A DNA stretch of 64,000 bases from DTU053 sp012520115 (lineage in GTDB: Bacteria; Bacillota; Clostridia; Oscillospirales; Acutalibacteraceae): contig JBMNNB010000002.1 in NCBI GenBank assembly GCA_050953725.1, forward strand, positions 17,924 to 81,923, in the 5' to 3' direction. The position numbers and the translations under genes were made by a program. Positions 7,165 to 16,028 of this stretch are shown one piece after another; position 1 is the stretch's first letter, and every line of letters begins with the position of its first letter. A model generated the notes under the pieces. It was given only the letters and a program-made list of their open reading frames with translations. It had not been told where the DNA came from and did not search any database.

Positions 7165-8427
7165 TTACTGGACTCTGAGGGCTTCAATCGGCGGCATTTC
7201 GGCTGCCCGCTTTGCCGGGTACAGGCCGAAGAATATGCCGATTGCACTCGAAAAGCCGACGGCTATTAGCACCGTGGAGAATTTGACACTTAAAGGTACG
7301 TCCATAATCATCGATACCATTGCCGCAAGCCCCGTGCCGAGTGCAAGACCCAAAAGGCCGCCCGTAAGACAGATTATTACCGCTTCGGTTAAAAACTGGA
7401 GCATTATTGTCTTGGTCTTTGCGCCAAGGGCCTTTCTGATGCCGATTTCCCGTGTTCGTTCCGTGACCGTGACGAGCATTATATTCATAACGCCGATTCC
7501 GCCGACCACAAGGGAGATGGCTCCAACTGAAGCTATGAACAGCGTGAACACCGTAATGACCTTGTCAAGCAGGTCTATAAAGGTGGCAAGGTTTGTGGCT
7601 GTGTAAATCTCCCTGTCCGAGTTGTTATGCCTTGCATAAAGAATGTTTACGGCTGCTTCTCCGATGCTTTCGAGCAGGCTGTCATCCCTCGACTTTAAAT
7701 ACAGGCTGTCGTACCTTTCGCCTGTGCCCAGAAGCGAGGTTGCAACCGTGGAGGGGATAAGCAGCATTGCTCCGCCCATGGCCTGGCCGCTCTCCATATA
7801 GGGCTGCATCTGCTCGAACATCTCCTGTGCGTCGCCGCCCATTGCGCTCATAAAGCTCATGACGCCTATTATCTTAAAGGATACGGTCTTGCCCTCGAAG
7901 GTATAATCAATGCTCTCGCCGACCACATTCTCCTTGCCGTAGAGCATATATGCGCTGCCTGCGTCTATGACCGCAACATTCCTTCCGGCAAGGTACTCCT
8001 GATAGTTAAACAGCCTGCCGTGGACGCAGCTTTGCCCTAAAATGGCCTCAATATCCACATTTGTGCCGATTCCCATGCCTATGCCCGACTTTTCACCCGC
8101 CTGAATGGCACCTATGCTCATTACCACGGGAGAGATGTAATCCACATCATCAAGGTTGTTCTTTATGGCCTTGATGTCCTCTTCGGTTATATAGTCGCTG
8201 ACGGTCGCCTTGTTTCTGTTGACGACGACGCTGATTGCGGTTGAGCCGCCCATTTCCTTTATCATGTTGACTATATAATCACGTCCGCCGGTACCTATTG
8301 TAATTACCGCAATGACAGAGCCTACTCCGATAATAATACCGAGCATTGTCAGCAAAGACCTTAACAGGTTAGTCTTTATGCTGATAAAGGCTATTTTAAT
8401 GTTTTCACGAATGTTCAAGCTAAACAC
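7165..8427 (-). CDS. MacB/FtsX-type ABC transporter permease
   Basis: A 420-residue permease of the MacB type. It has one N-terminal transmembrane helix (LLTMLGIIIGVGSVIAV), a large extracytoplasmic MacB-core domain of about 230 residues, and three C-terminal helices in the FtsX domain. The conserved TERTREIGIRKALGAK loop couples to the ATPase. Such proteins work mechanically with an adaptor to expel peptides, toxins or antibiotics. The GTG at 8427 is almost on top of GGAAGGT, so a TTG at 8418 with a spacing of about 10 bp may be the true start. The adaptor gene lies 30 bp upstream. No ATPase gene is adjacent; the best candidate is at 18090-18773. Confidence 0.88.
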   Translation of the reverse strand: MFSLNIRENIKIAFISIKTNLLRSLLTMLGIIIGVGSVIAVITIGTGGRDYIVNMIKEMGGSTAISVVVNRNKATVSDYITEEDIKAIKNNLDDVDYISPVVMSIGAIQAGEKSGIGMGIGTNVDIEAILGQSCVHGRLFNYQEYLAGRNVAVIDAGSAYMLYGKENVVGESIDYTFEGKTVSFKIIGVMSFMSAMGGDAQEMFEQMQPYMESGQAMGGAMLLIPSTVATSLLGTGERYDSLYLKSRDDSLLESIGEAAVNILYARHNNSDREIYTATNLATFIDLLDKVITVFTLFIASVGAISLVVGGIGVMNIMLVTVTERTREIGIRKALGAKTKTIMLQFLTEAVIICLTGGLLGLALGTGLAAMVSMIMDVPLSVKFSTVLIAVGFSSAIGIFFGLYPAKRAAEMPPIEALRVQ

Positions 8428-8457
8428 ACCTTCCGCACCGAATCAGGTTCAACTGCT

Positions 8458-10140
8458 TCAGTTCACAGTCTTTTCGCTGATTCTGACCTTCATGCCGTCC
8501 TTTAGGCTCTTTATGCTCTTTGAGCTGAAGGTTCTGACTATCTGCTCGCCCGGCTTTAAGCCCGATACTATCTCGTACTTGGTTTCCTCAGAAAGACCTA
8601 CCTCGACCTTTCTCTGATAGATTTTTTTGTCGTTCTCGTTATAGATATAGACGTATTTCTCGCCGTCGATGAGCTTCAGGGTGTCGACGGGAATGACTAC
8701 TGCGTTTTCTACGTTCTTTGTATTTATCTTTATATTTGCGTTAAAGCCGCTGATAAGGTCTTCGCTCGGATTCTTTATGGCAACCTTGGCCTCCACATAG
8801 CTGGAGGAGCCGCCCATGCCGCCGGTCAAGGAGCTTATGGCACTTCCTATGCCTGAGGTGCCTTCCTTTGCGGTTGCGCCGATGTAGGTGACCTCGCCGT
8901 CAAACTGTGAATCCATATAGCTTACAATTGCGGGCATGCCTACCTTTATGGATGCGGCGTCGTACATGCCTACCTGGAAGGTGGCAATGAACATATCGTA
9001 GTTTTCCACCACTATGCCCTTAATTTCGCCTGTGGAGCCGCCGGGGTTCATAAAGGAGGACAGAAGGGAGCTAATATCCGCATTGCCGGAAAGCATATTC
9101 ATAATAGTGTCTATATCGATTGTGGGAGTCTCGGCCTGCTGCTGTGCTGACTCTACCTTCTGACCCTTTACTATATTGACCTCGGACACCTTGCCGTTGC
9201 CCGTTGCGACAAAGCCGGAGTTAAGCTGCGTAAGTTTATCGTTGAGCTGGTTATACTCCTTCTCCGCCTTATCCTGAACGGACTTAAAGCTGGACACATA
9301 GAGGTCGCCCGTCTGGAATTCGTATATGGCCTTTGCGGTCTTGAGCTGCATGAGCTGCGAGGCGTCGTCGAGCTGCTGATACTTGTCGCCGAGCAGCGAG
9401 GAAAGTCCGCCGGAGCCGAGTCCGCCGCCCTGAAGCATACCAATCATATCGTTAATCTGCTGAATGGAGCCGCCCATGCTGATAAGGCTTGACAGCACCT
9501 GTGCTATCTGGCTTTCGCCGAAGAGCTTTGAAATTGCCTCCGCCACGGCTGAGGAATTACTTGAGGGGGCGGTCGTTTCGGAGTCTGAGCCGCTTGACTG
9601 GAGCTTTGCTTCAAGCTCCGCTATTTTTTCGTCTATGGTGGGCAGCTCGAGCTTTGCAAGGGCTGCGCTTCTGACTGCCTCCTCATAGGCCTGCTTTGCG
9701 GTTTCATATACGGCCTTTTTCTTCTGCACCTCAAGCTGAAGCTCCGTGGTATCAAAGCTTGCGAGTACATCTCCGGCCTTGATTGTATCGCCGACCTTCA
9801 CATAGACGTCGTTTACCACAACGCCCGGATAGACGTTGAAGATGCTCTGACCTGAGGATTTAAGCAGTGCGGAGGTTTCATATACCTCCTGAACGGAGCC
9901 TATTTCCGCCTTGGCAAGGGTCACATAGACCTGCTTTGAGGAGATTTTCACGCCGATTACGCTGCTGAGAGAGATAAGCACGGCAAGTACGGCAGCCACG
10001 ACTATGACTACCTTCTTGTTTATCTTTTTATTATTCTTGGGCTGCTTTGCCCTTTTTACTTTTCTCGGCTTTATTGTTTCATTGTCCGGGGCTATGCCTT
10101 CTGTTGCCCCCCTGTGCTTCTTTTTTGTTGAGAATTTCAT
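8458..10140 (-). CDS. HlyD-like (RND/MacA-type) efflux adaptor protein
   Basis: A 560-residue membrane-fusion-type adaptor. The ATG at 10140, with GGCGGTGGA upstream, is preferred over an upstream in-frame ATG at 10281. The order is: a basic N-terminus, one transmembrane helix (VVIVVAAVLAVLISLSS), a lipoyl/barrel-sandwich half (VNDVYVKVGDTIKAGDVLAS), and an unusually long helical hairpin interrupted by a low-complexity Ser/Gly-rich stretch. The second lipoyl half (VSEVNIVKGQKV), a beta-barrel and a MacA-like C-terminal domain (YEIVSGLKPGEQIV) follow. It pairs with the MacB-like permease 30 bp downstream. In Gram-positive cells such adaptors face the wall without an outer-membrane channel. The substrate is unknown. 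Confidence 0.9.
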   Translation of the reverse strand: MKFSTKKKHRGATEGIAPDNETIKPRKVKRAKQPKNNKKINKKVVIVVAAVLAVLISLSSVIGVKISSKQVYVTLAKAEIGSVQEVYETSALLKSSGQSIFNVYPGVVVNDVYVKVGDTIKAGDVLASFDTTELQLEVQKKKAVYETAKQAYEEAVRSAALAKLELPTIDEKIAELEAKLQSSGSDSETTAPSSNSSAVAEAISKLFGESQIAQVLSSLISMGGSIQQINDMIGMLQGGGLGSGGLSSLLGDKYQQLDDASQLMQLKTAKAIYEFQTGDLYVSSFKSVQDKAEKEYNQLNDKLTQLNSGFVATGNGKVSEVNIVKGQKVESAQQQAETPTIDIDTIMNMLSGNADISSLLSSFMNPGGSTGEIKGIVVENYDMFIATFQVGMYDAASIKVGMPAIVSYMDSQFDGEVTYIGATAKEGTSGIGSAISSLTGGMGGSSSYVEAKVAIKNPSEDLISGFNANIKINTKNVENAVVIPVDTLKLIDGEKYVYIYNENDKKIYQRKVEVGLSEETKYEIVSGLKPGEQIVRTFSSKSIKSLKDGMKVRISEKTVN

Positions 10141-10402
10141 CTGATCCACCGCCAAAAACAGTTTCCTTTTTTCTAATATCGCATATTTGCCTGATTTATT
10201 CAATAAAAATTTAAAGTCTTGATTCTCGGCGAATGCCGAAAATAAGGCCTTTTTTGAATATACTCTCCAGAAATAAAGCATATAGCCCTATTGTGTTAAT
10301 TTTCTGTAAATTCTAAGCACTTTCGGCGAACATAAGCCCTTGCCCGGCGGCATATAGATTTATAAGACAAGCGTCTGAAATTCATAGGGAAGGGGAAAAC
10401 AA

Positions 10403-10948
10403 ATGCTAAAGAAATTAACTGCGCTGATTTTGACTGCGGCTATGATACTTACCCTTGCCGCCTGCTCTAAGTCTAAGAGAGTGGACTCACTGGAGCTTTC
10501 AAAGCGGCTTGAGAAAACAGACGGAGGCTTCGCCTTTCACAACCGTGACACCTATATTGTCGGGAACGAGCATGTGGTTTTTCTCGACATAATGCAGAAT
10601 AACGATGCTCTGCTTAGCTTCGAGACGGACAGGAACAACTCTATAACAAGAATCAAGCTGACGATTGACGCTGAAGTCTGGGACAAGGCGAATGCGGCCA
10701 AAGCCTTCGGGGAATATGCAAAGGCGGTGCTGTCCGCATTTACGGGCTGCACCCTTAATGAAGCGCAGACACTTGCGGAAGGTATCGGGCTGTTTGACGA
10801 GAGCGCATACTTTGATATGCACGAGGTGCAAAGTGAGTATAACAGGTACACCCTGAGTCTTTATTCAAATCCCCTATGCTCCGTGGCGGAGTTTGTCTAC
10901 TCCCCCGCCCTCGATGAGGCACTCGAATCCACGGATGTTACGGGTTAA
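10403..10948 (+). CDS. Putative lipoprotein of unknown function
   Basis: A 181-residue secreted lipoprotein. The N-terminus is a clear lipoprotein signal peptide ending in LTLAAC, so lipid attachment is expected at Cys21 followed by SKSKR. I do not recognise the mature domain, which is a mixed alpha/beta sequence of about 150 residues. The ribosome site AGGGAAGGGG lies 7 bp before the ATG. It is divergent from the adaptor gene and shares a roughly 260-bp intergenic region with it. Confidence 0.75.
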   Translation: MLKKLTALILTAAMILTLAACSKSKRVDSLELSKRLEKTDGGFAFHNRDTYIVGNEHVVFLDIMQNNDALLSFETDRNNSITRIKLTIDAEVWDKANAAKAFGEYAKAVLSAFTGCTLNEAQTLAEGIGLFDESAYFDMHEVQSEYNRYTLSLYSNPLCSVAEFVYSPALDEALESTDVTG

Positions 10949-11204
10949 GGCGGCGGGAATACTTAAAAATCAATAGAAAAGGCCGGAAACTGACGGCAGT
11001 TTGAAGGTGCGAATCTTGTCGAAACAGGCGGCTATAATTCGTGGTGACTTTTTGTATGAGTATGCTTCAAAAGGTTATTCATACTTGGTTCATACTATCA
11101 CAAAACCCCTGCAAAATCATACATTTTTGCTTGTCTGATTTGAATAATACCGCATAAATAAAAAAAGCAGTATGCACAAATTTAACACAATCCCCAAAAA
11201 TCTC
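10949..11204. other. Non-coding spacer upstream of the small peptide gene
   Basis: About 250 bp without a plausible gene. It contains near-palindromic GTATGA/TCATAC-type words (11055-11099), but nothing I can assign. Confidence 0.4.
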
Positions 11205-11233
11205 TTGAAATTGACCTGTCCAAATGATATATT
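11205..11233 (+). promoter_or_regulatory. Sigma-A-like promoter for the 34-residue peptide
   Basis: TTGAAA (11205-11210), a 17-bp spacer and TATATT (11228-11233). An overlapping alternative, TTGACC-17-TATTGT, begins six bases later. The transcript would start about 60 bp before the peptide ATG. Confidence 0.65.
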
Positions 11234-11297
11234 TATTGTAGCGCTTCAGTAAGAGCATTTGCAGAGTAAAAGATTTTTATATTTTAAGGAGGCAACT

Positions 11298-11402
11298 ATG
11301 GATTTCATTCTTCAGTTCATTAACTTTATTAAGGACATCGTTAAGACAATTCAGGACTTCATTAAGAAGGCAAGAGGCGAAGAGGTAGAGGAAGAGGCAT
11401 AA
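11298..11402 (+). CDS. 34-residue amphipathic helical peptide, delta-toxin/PSM-like
   Basis: A small gene with a near-perfect ribosome site (AAGGAGG, 6 bp before the ATG), its own promoter and its own terminator, so translation is very likely. The peptide begins MDFILQFINFIKDIVKTIQD, continues FIKKARGEEV and ends in acidic EEEA. Large hydrophobic residues at 4, 7/8, 11, 14/15, 18 and 21/22 fall on one face of a helix, with K/D/N/Q on the other. There is no signal peptide. The pattern resembles leaderless phenol-soluble modulins and delta-haemolysin, which are agr-controlled in staphylococci; homology is not shown. It could equally be a toxin of a type I system or a membrane-binding regulator. 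Confidence 0.8.
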   Translation: MDFILQFINFIKDIVKTIQDFIKKARGEEVEEEA

Positions 11403-11413
11403 GACTCAGACTC

Positions 11414-11443
11414 AAAGCGGAGGTTAAGGCCTCCGCTTTTTTC
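11414..11443 (+). terminator. Intrinsic terminator of the small peptide gene
   Basis: AAAGCGGAGG and CCTCCGCTTT form a 10-bp stem with a 6-base loop followed by T residues, 12 bp after the peptide stop. It isolates the peptide gene from the flavoprotein gene. Confidence 0.9.
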
Positions 11444-11468
11444 ATAAACTTATCGGAAGGTTGACAAA

Positions 11469-12752
11469 ATGGATTGCATAAATTTCTCCAAGCAAATCCC
11501 CGTCCGCTTTGAGGCGGACATACTTGTGGCAGGCTCCGGAATGGCGGGCATTGCCGCCGCTTTAGCCGCCGCAATGGAGGGCATGAACGTAATTTTAGTC
11601 GAAAGATTCGGTGTGCTGGGCGGAAACGCAACCGCAGGCGGCGTTGCTAATTTCTGCGGCAATAATGTGGGACAGGGCTCAGTGCTGGAAATGGTTATGT
11701 CCGCTCTCGAGGAGTTCGGTGCGATAGCCCCGAGAGTTCCGGGCAAGGGCAGGGTCTTTGACCATGAGATACTTGCTGTGATACTGCCGGAGCTGCTTGT
11801 AAGGCAAAATGTTAAATTCCTGCTGCATACAAGCGTTGCGGATGTAATATTAAACGATAACCGCATTGAGGCGGCGATAATCTACGGGCCTTCGGGACTT
11901 GAGGCAATAAGGGCCAAGCAGTTTATAGACTGCACCGGTGAGGGCGTGCTTGCCCGCTGTGCAGGCTTTTCGGTAATGAAGGGCGGCAGCTCGAAATATC
12001 AGCTGCCCATGTCCCTTATGTACTTCGTGCGGCATGTCCCTGAAGGGGATGTGAAGTACATCCCAGAAGGCTGGTTTGAGAAAATCACCGATTCGGACAA
12101 GCTGCCTATGACAAGCGTCTGGCCCAACGGTCCCCGAAGCAATGCCATAAAAATCAAGGTGCCCATGTATGACTCGACTGATACCGAGTCCCTTACAAAT
12201 GCTGAGCTGAACGGACGCAGGAAGATGATGTCGGTGCTGGATTACCACCAGAGGCAGGAAAAGAGAAGCTGGATTCTGGACCACTGCTCTGCCGTTATCG
12301 GCATCAGGGAGGGCGTTCGCATTGAGGGCGACTATGTGCTGACCGTCGACGACCTGCGCAACACGACCCGCTTCCCTGACGTAATTGCCGTCGGCACATA
12401 CTATCTTGACGGACACAAGCCCGACGACGACAAGCGGACATATATTCTGCCGCCGGAGACGATTAAGGTGCCGCCCTATGACATACCCCTGCGCTGCCTT
12501 ATAGCAAGGGACGGCGTTAATCTGATGATGGCTGGGCGCTGTCTGTCCGCAGACCAGCTGGCACTGTCCTCCGCAAGGGTCATGACCACCTGCTCGATGA
12601 CGGGACAGGCTGCGGGCGTAACTGCTGCCTTAGCCGTAAAGCAGGGCGTGGATGTACGTCAGGTGGCTGTCGCTGAGGTGCAGGAAAACCTCAAAGCTTC
12701 AGGTGCGATACTTGACAGGGATGAGGTTGCGTCCTTCTACAAAAAAGAGTGA
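11469..12752 (+). CDS. FAD-dependent oxidoreductase
   Basis: A 427-residue flavoprotein of the FAD_oxidored (PF12831-like) family. The N-terminal Rossmann motif is ILVAGSGMAGIAAALAAA, followed by an acidic strand end (VILVERF) and GGNATAGGVANFCG. A C-terminal FAD-contact segment contains MAGRCLSADQLALSSARVM and GQAAGVTAALA. These features fit the whole family; no substrate can be named, since members occur in sugar-related and unknown pathways. The ribosome site is CGGAAGG. The gene stands alone, flanked by terminators. Confidence 0.82.
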   Translation: MDCINFSKQIPVRFEADILVAGSGMAGIAAALAAAMEGMNVILVERFGVLGGNATAGGVANFCGNNVGQGSVLEMVMSALEEFGAIAPRVPGKGRVFDHEILAVILPELLVRQNVKFLLHTSVADVILNDNRIEAAIIYGPSGLEAIRAKQFIDCTGEGVLARCAGFSVMKGGSSKYQLPMSLMYFVRHVPEGDVKYIPEGWFEKITDSDKLPMTSVWPNGPRSNAIKIKVPMYDSTDTESLTNAELNGRRKMMSVLDYHQRQEKRSWILDHCSAVIGIREGVRIEGDYVLTVDDLRNTTRFPDVIAVGTYYLDGHKPDDDKRTYILPPETIKVPPYDIPLRCLIARDGVNLMMAGRCLSADQLALSSARVMTTCSMTGQAAGVTAALAVKQGVDVRQVAVAEVQENLKASGAILDRDEVASFYKKE

Positions 12753-12768
12753 TAGTTTTTCTTAGCTT

Positions 12769-12797
12769 TCCCCCTTATTAAGGGGGATTTTTTTATA
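12769..12797. terminator. Intrinsic terminator after the flavoprotein gene
   Basis: CCCCCTTA/TAAGGGGG hairpin followed by a run of T residues on the plus strand. It lies between the convergent flavoprotein and uracil-DNA glycosylase genes. Confidence 0.85.
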
Positions 12798-12835
12798 TAA
12801 AAACAGCGGCCAATACAGCCGCTGCATTTTATGTG

Positions 12836-13405
12836 TTAAACTCTGATATTATTCTTTTCTATAAACTTTCTGATTTCAATAAAGTCCTGCAAAGCGGCTT
12901 CTTTGTTATTGGGATTTCTCAAAAGGGCGGCGGGGTGGAAGGTGCCCATAAATGCGGTGCTGCCCTTCATGACTATCTGTCCGTGCTGAGAGGTGACCTT
13001 ATAATCCTGTGAAATCAGGCGGCAGGCTGCAATCCTGCCGAGGCAGACAACGAGCTTCGGCCTTATCAGTCTGAACTGCTCCCTTAGCCAGTCTATGCAC
13101 TGCTCCTGCTCTTCGGGTTTCGGGTCCCTGTTCTCAGGCGGACGGCATTTGACTATGTTTGCTATGTATACGTTTTTGCTTCTGTCAAGGCCGATTGTGT
13201 TTAAGTATTTGTCGAGGAGCTTGCCGCCTCTGCCCACAAAGGGCTCTCCGGTCAGGTCCTCGTTTTCGCCGGGGCCTTCGCCCACGAACATTATTTCCGC
13301 CTTCGGGTTGCCCGTGCCGAAGACCACGTTCGTGCGGGTCGCACAAAGCTCGCATTTATTGCACTGCATGCAGTCGTTTATAAGCTGTTCAAATGATGTG
13401 TACAT
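12836..13405 (-). CDS. Family-4 uracil-DNA glycosylase (Fe-S)
   Basis: A 189-residue uracil-DNA glycosylase that starts base-excision repair by removing uracil from DNA. The N-terminal CMQCNKCELC, then CRPPEN and EQC, supply the four cysteines expected for the [4Fe-4S] cluster of the type-4 (UDGa) family. The active-site motif is GEGPGENED with GEPFVGRGG, and the C-terminal motif is FHPAALLRNP. Both are characteristic of family 4. It is the last gene of a four-gene minus-strand operon, 12 bp after the ATP-grasp ligase. Confidence 0.93.
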   Translation of the reverse strand: MYTSFEQLINDCMQCNKCELCATRTNVVFGTGNPKAEIMFVGEGPGENEDLTGEPFVGRGGKLLDKYLNTIGLDRSKNVYIANIVKCRPPENRDPKPEEQEQCIDWLREQFRLIRPKLVVCLGRIAACRLISQDYKVTSQHGQIVMKGSTAFMGTFHPAALLRNPNNKEAALQDFIEIRKFIEKNNIRV

Positions 13406-13417
13406 TTTTACCTCGCT

Positions 13418-14779
13418 TCAGACTCTTTTCTTTCTTATTATCGTGGAGGCCACGTCGTTTTCGTCGTGCTCCGTGGAGATGATTTCCTTCTTTGACTGGC
13501 GGGAATAGAAGCCCGCAAGCTTGCCGCCGTACATATACATGCCCGTCAGGTTGCTGTACAGTTTGAATTCGGGGTGCTTCTTTTTGAAATCAATGTTGTA
13601 TGAGGGGTAGGGCATGATGAATTCCTGAATTATATAGTCGCTGTTCTTGTGCTTATCAATAAGGCTTGCCCACTGCCCGTCGGTGAAGTGGATTCCCGCA
13701 TAAACGCCCTTTGCGCCGTATGAGTCCTCAGGCTTTATTATCCATCTGTCTTTGGTGCTAAGGACATTAAGCTCATTAATATAGCGGTCGTTAAGCTTGA
13801 CTGTTTTGGGGATGTGACTGTCTATATATTCCGCTTCTTCGGCTGTAAGGAACTGCTTTGTCCTGTCCATGTGAAGGATGTAGAACAGAATCTTGTTATG
13901 AATAATCTGGGTGCAGAAGTCGCCTATAAGGCAGACCTTGTTCTGCTTTACCGCATTCAGAAAGGGCTGCACCTGAGCCTTGTTGTGCATTATGTCGGTG
14001 GTGACGGCTCGGCGGTAGATGGCGTCTACCTTCCTGCCTGTCGGTGAAATAAGGCTCTCGCCGTCAAAGGTGAAATTCCTTATCTCGCAGATTTCCGCTG
14101 AATACCCTGCTCTCTCAAAGGCCTTTTTAAACTCCGTGAATTCTTCTATTGAGCAGCCCTTTTCGAGAAAATCCGTGATTGCGATATGGGGGTTGTCAAC
14201 CTTAAGGGGGCTTGTATTGTAGATATCCATAAAGGTTTTAACCCATGAGTCGAAAAGCTCGAAGGAGTAGAACTCGTATTCTTCGGTTAAATCCTTGTAC
14301 GCTTGAGTCAGCTTCAGGGCGATATTAAGCTCTCTGTCCTCGTTCATGGAGCTGCTGCCGTCAGCGTTGAACTCGCAGTACTTAAAGGAGCGGTCCTCCT
14401 CATTCAAAAAGATGTCAAGGCGGCATATGGGCAGAAGGCAGTAATAGGGGGGCCTTTTCAGTATCAGCTCTTTAAGCTCACCGTCAAAGCCGAAAAGCTC
14501 CCTGTAATCCTCTTTTTCAAAATATTCCTGCATAACCTTGACAAGTATTCGGTACATCGTTTCGCTTTTTTCTTTCAGGTACGCCACATCCTCGTCGGTA
14601 AAGAGCTTGGGCATATAGAGGGAGTATATGGTCCTGCCCTTGTACTTGGCGGTGGAGGACTCGAGATAGTCCTGCGAAACCTTTGAGCTTCTAAGGTTCT
14701 CCTCAAACTTTTTCTCGATTATTTCCTTATATAAAAGGTTGATTTCCTTCATGTTCATAAAAACACTTCTTTCGGTCAT
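13418..14779 (-). CDS. Permuted ATP-grasp ligase (glutathionylspermidine-synthase-like)
   Basis: A 453-residue ligase with ATP-grasp features: KYCEFNADGSSSMNEDREL (acidic substrate/metal loop), RAVTTDIM, the nucleotide-binding strand WIIKPEDSYGAKGVYAG and DYIIQEFIMPYPS. The order of motifs suggests a circularly permuted ATP-grasp related to glutathionylspermidine synthases, which join a carboxylate to an amine. Its start overlaps the stop of the GCS2-type ligase gene (ATGA); an alternative ATG at 14758 has a better ribosome site (GAAAGAAG). The arrangement suggests that it extends gamma-glutamylcysteine, in effect a noncanonical glutathione-synthetase step. The acceptor amine is unknown. Confidence 0.75.
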   Translation of the reverse strand: MTERSVFMNMKEINLLYKEIIEKKFEENLRSSKVSQDYLESSTAKYKGRTIYSLYMPKLFTDEDVAYLKEKSETMYRILVKVMQEYFEKEDYRELFGFDGELKELILKRPPYYCLLPICRLDIFLNEEDRSFKYCEFNADGSSSMNEDRELNIALKLTQAYKDLTEEYEFYSFELFDSWVKTFMDIYNTSPLKVDNPHIAITDFLEKGCSIEEFTEFKKAFERAGYSAEICEIRNFTFDGESLISPTGRKVDAIYRRAVTTDIMHNKAQVQPFLNAVKQNKVCLIGDFCTQIIHNKILFYILHMDRTKQFLTAEEAEYIDSHIPKTVKLNDRYINELNVLSTKDRWIIKPEDSYGAKGVYAGIHFTDGQWASLIDKHKNSDYIIQEFIMPYPSYNIDFKKKHPEFKLYSNLTGMYMYGGKLAGFYSRQSKKEIISTEHDENDVASTIIRKKRV

Positions 14780-16017
14780 GCTAAAGGCTTTACAAGCTCC
14801 CTCGGCAGGCGGTTCTCCTTAGTTATCAGCTCTTTCAGGGGGGCGAGATATGCCTTTTCTTCCATCTGTAAATTGCTGTCGGCGATTGCGAAAATGTCAT
14901 TTATGATGTCGGACACCTTTTTGCCGAAGGTAAGAGCGTTCAGGCCGTCCTTCATAATATTGTTCTCCGCTGTTTTTATCTCCTCGCCGTAGGCTATGTT
15001 AAGGGAATCGAGGTAGGATTCAATCGGGTCAATGTCAATGAAAAGTCCCTTTATCAGCGCAACATAGGACAGTGCAAGCTCAGGCGGCAGGCTGTCGGCA
15101 TACCTGATTTCGAGGTAGGTTTTAAGCCTTACTGTCGGGAAGGACATTGAAAGGATATGCCTTATTTCTTCTGTTGTCGGCTCTTTGTCGGCATATAGCT
15201 CCTGTGCGCTCCGGGTCACATACTGCCCCTCTCCGAAGGGGACCACAAGGGGCGAGGCGGTGACAAAGTCCGCATAGGTATCAAAGGAGACATTCCTGCC
15301 CCTTACAAAGCCGCAGTAGTCAGTGCGGGCCGGGTCGACCTCACGCCAGATTTTTGTGCGAAGGATGTACTCGCTGTTGTCCGCTCCCTCAAAATACGGG
15401 GAATTGTCTGTTATCAGCGACAGGAAGGGTGCAAGGCGGCAGGCTATTTTATACTTTCTTATAAAATCCTCCTCAGAATAGAAATCTATGGAGACCTGCG
15501 TGGCGGCGGTGCCCTTCATCATATTCTTGCCGAATCTGCCGGTAGCCCCGAAGTGGTTATACATATATTCATAGCGGTTCTTAGGGATAAGCGGCAGCTC
15601 GTCCACCTTTGAGACGGGGTGATAGCCGAGGCACACAAGCGCAAGTCCCCGCCTTTCTAAGACAGGGTCTATCAATTCTCTGAAATCCTTGTATACCCGC
15701 TCGATGTCGGCGATATCCGAGAAGGGGGCGATGCTTATTTCAAGCTGGGCTGCCGGTTCAAGACTTATTGTATAGTCCTTATTGCCTAAGCCTATTATGT
15801 GTCCCTTGCTGCGGGCGGACTGCTCGAAGTTCGGCGCTATTTCGTCCAAAATTGCGGCAACGCCGTTTTCGCCGAAAAAGGGAGCTGTTCTCAGGGTCTT
15901 TGAATCCACCACAAAGTGTTCCAGTTCAAGCCCTAAGGCAAGTTTTGCGTCCTTACTTTTAATGCCGCCCTCTATATATGCTTTAGCGGCGGCAATAACT
16001 TTGCTGTATTTATCCAT
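14776..16017 (-). CDS. GCS2-family glutamate-cysteine ligase
   Basis: A 413-residue enzyme of the GCS2 carboxylate-amine ligase family, the plant and alphaproteobacterial type of gamma-glutamylcysteine synthetase. Visible signatures are ALGLELEHFVVD near the N-terminus (Glu residues binding Mg-ATP), SLEPAAQLEISIAPF, AATQVSIDFY and, later, YLEIRYADSLPPEL. The ATG at 16017 follows AAAAGG; an upstream TTG at 16023 also opens the frame. It is coupled to the ATP-grasp gene. Together they could make a gamma-Glu-Cys-based thiol, but the family also includes ligases with other amine substrates, so the product is inferred. Confidence 0.82.
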   Translation of the reverse strand: MDKYSKVIAAAKAYIEGGIKSKDAKLALGLELEHFVVDSKTLRTAPFFGENGVAAILDEIAPNFEQSARSKGHIIGLGNKDYTISLEPAAQLEISIAPFSDIADIERVYKDFRELIDPVLERRGLALVCLGYHPVSKVDELPLIPKNRYEYMYNHFGATGRFGKNMMKGTAATQVSIDFYSEEDFIRKYKIACRLAPFLSLITDNSPYFEGADNSEYILRTKIWREVDPARTDYCGFVRGRNVSFDTYADFVTASPLVVPFGEGQYVTRSAQELYADKEPTTEEIRHILSMSFPTVRLKTYLEIRYADSLPPELALSYVALIKGLFIDIDPIESYLDSLNIAYGEEIKTAENNIMKDGLNALTFGKKVSDIINDIFAIADSNLQMEEKAYLAPLKELITKENRLPRELVKPLA

Positions 16018-16028
16018 AATCAAACCTT

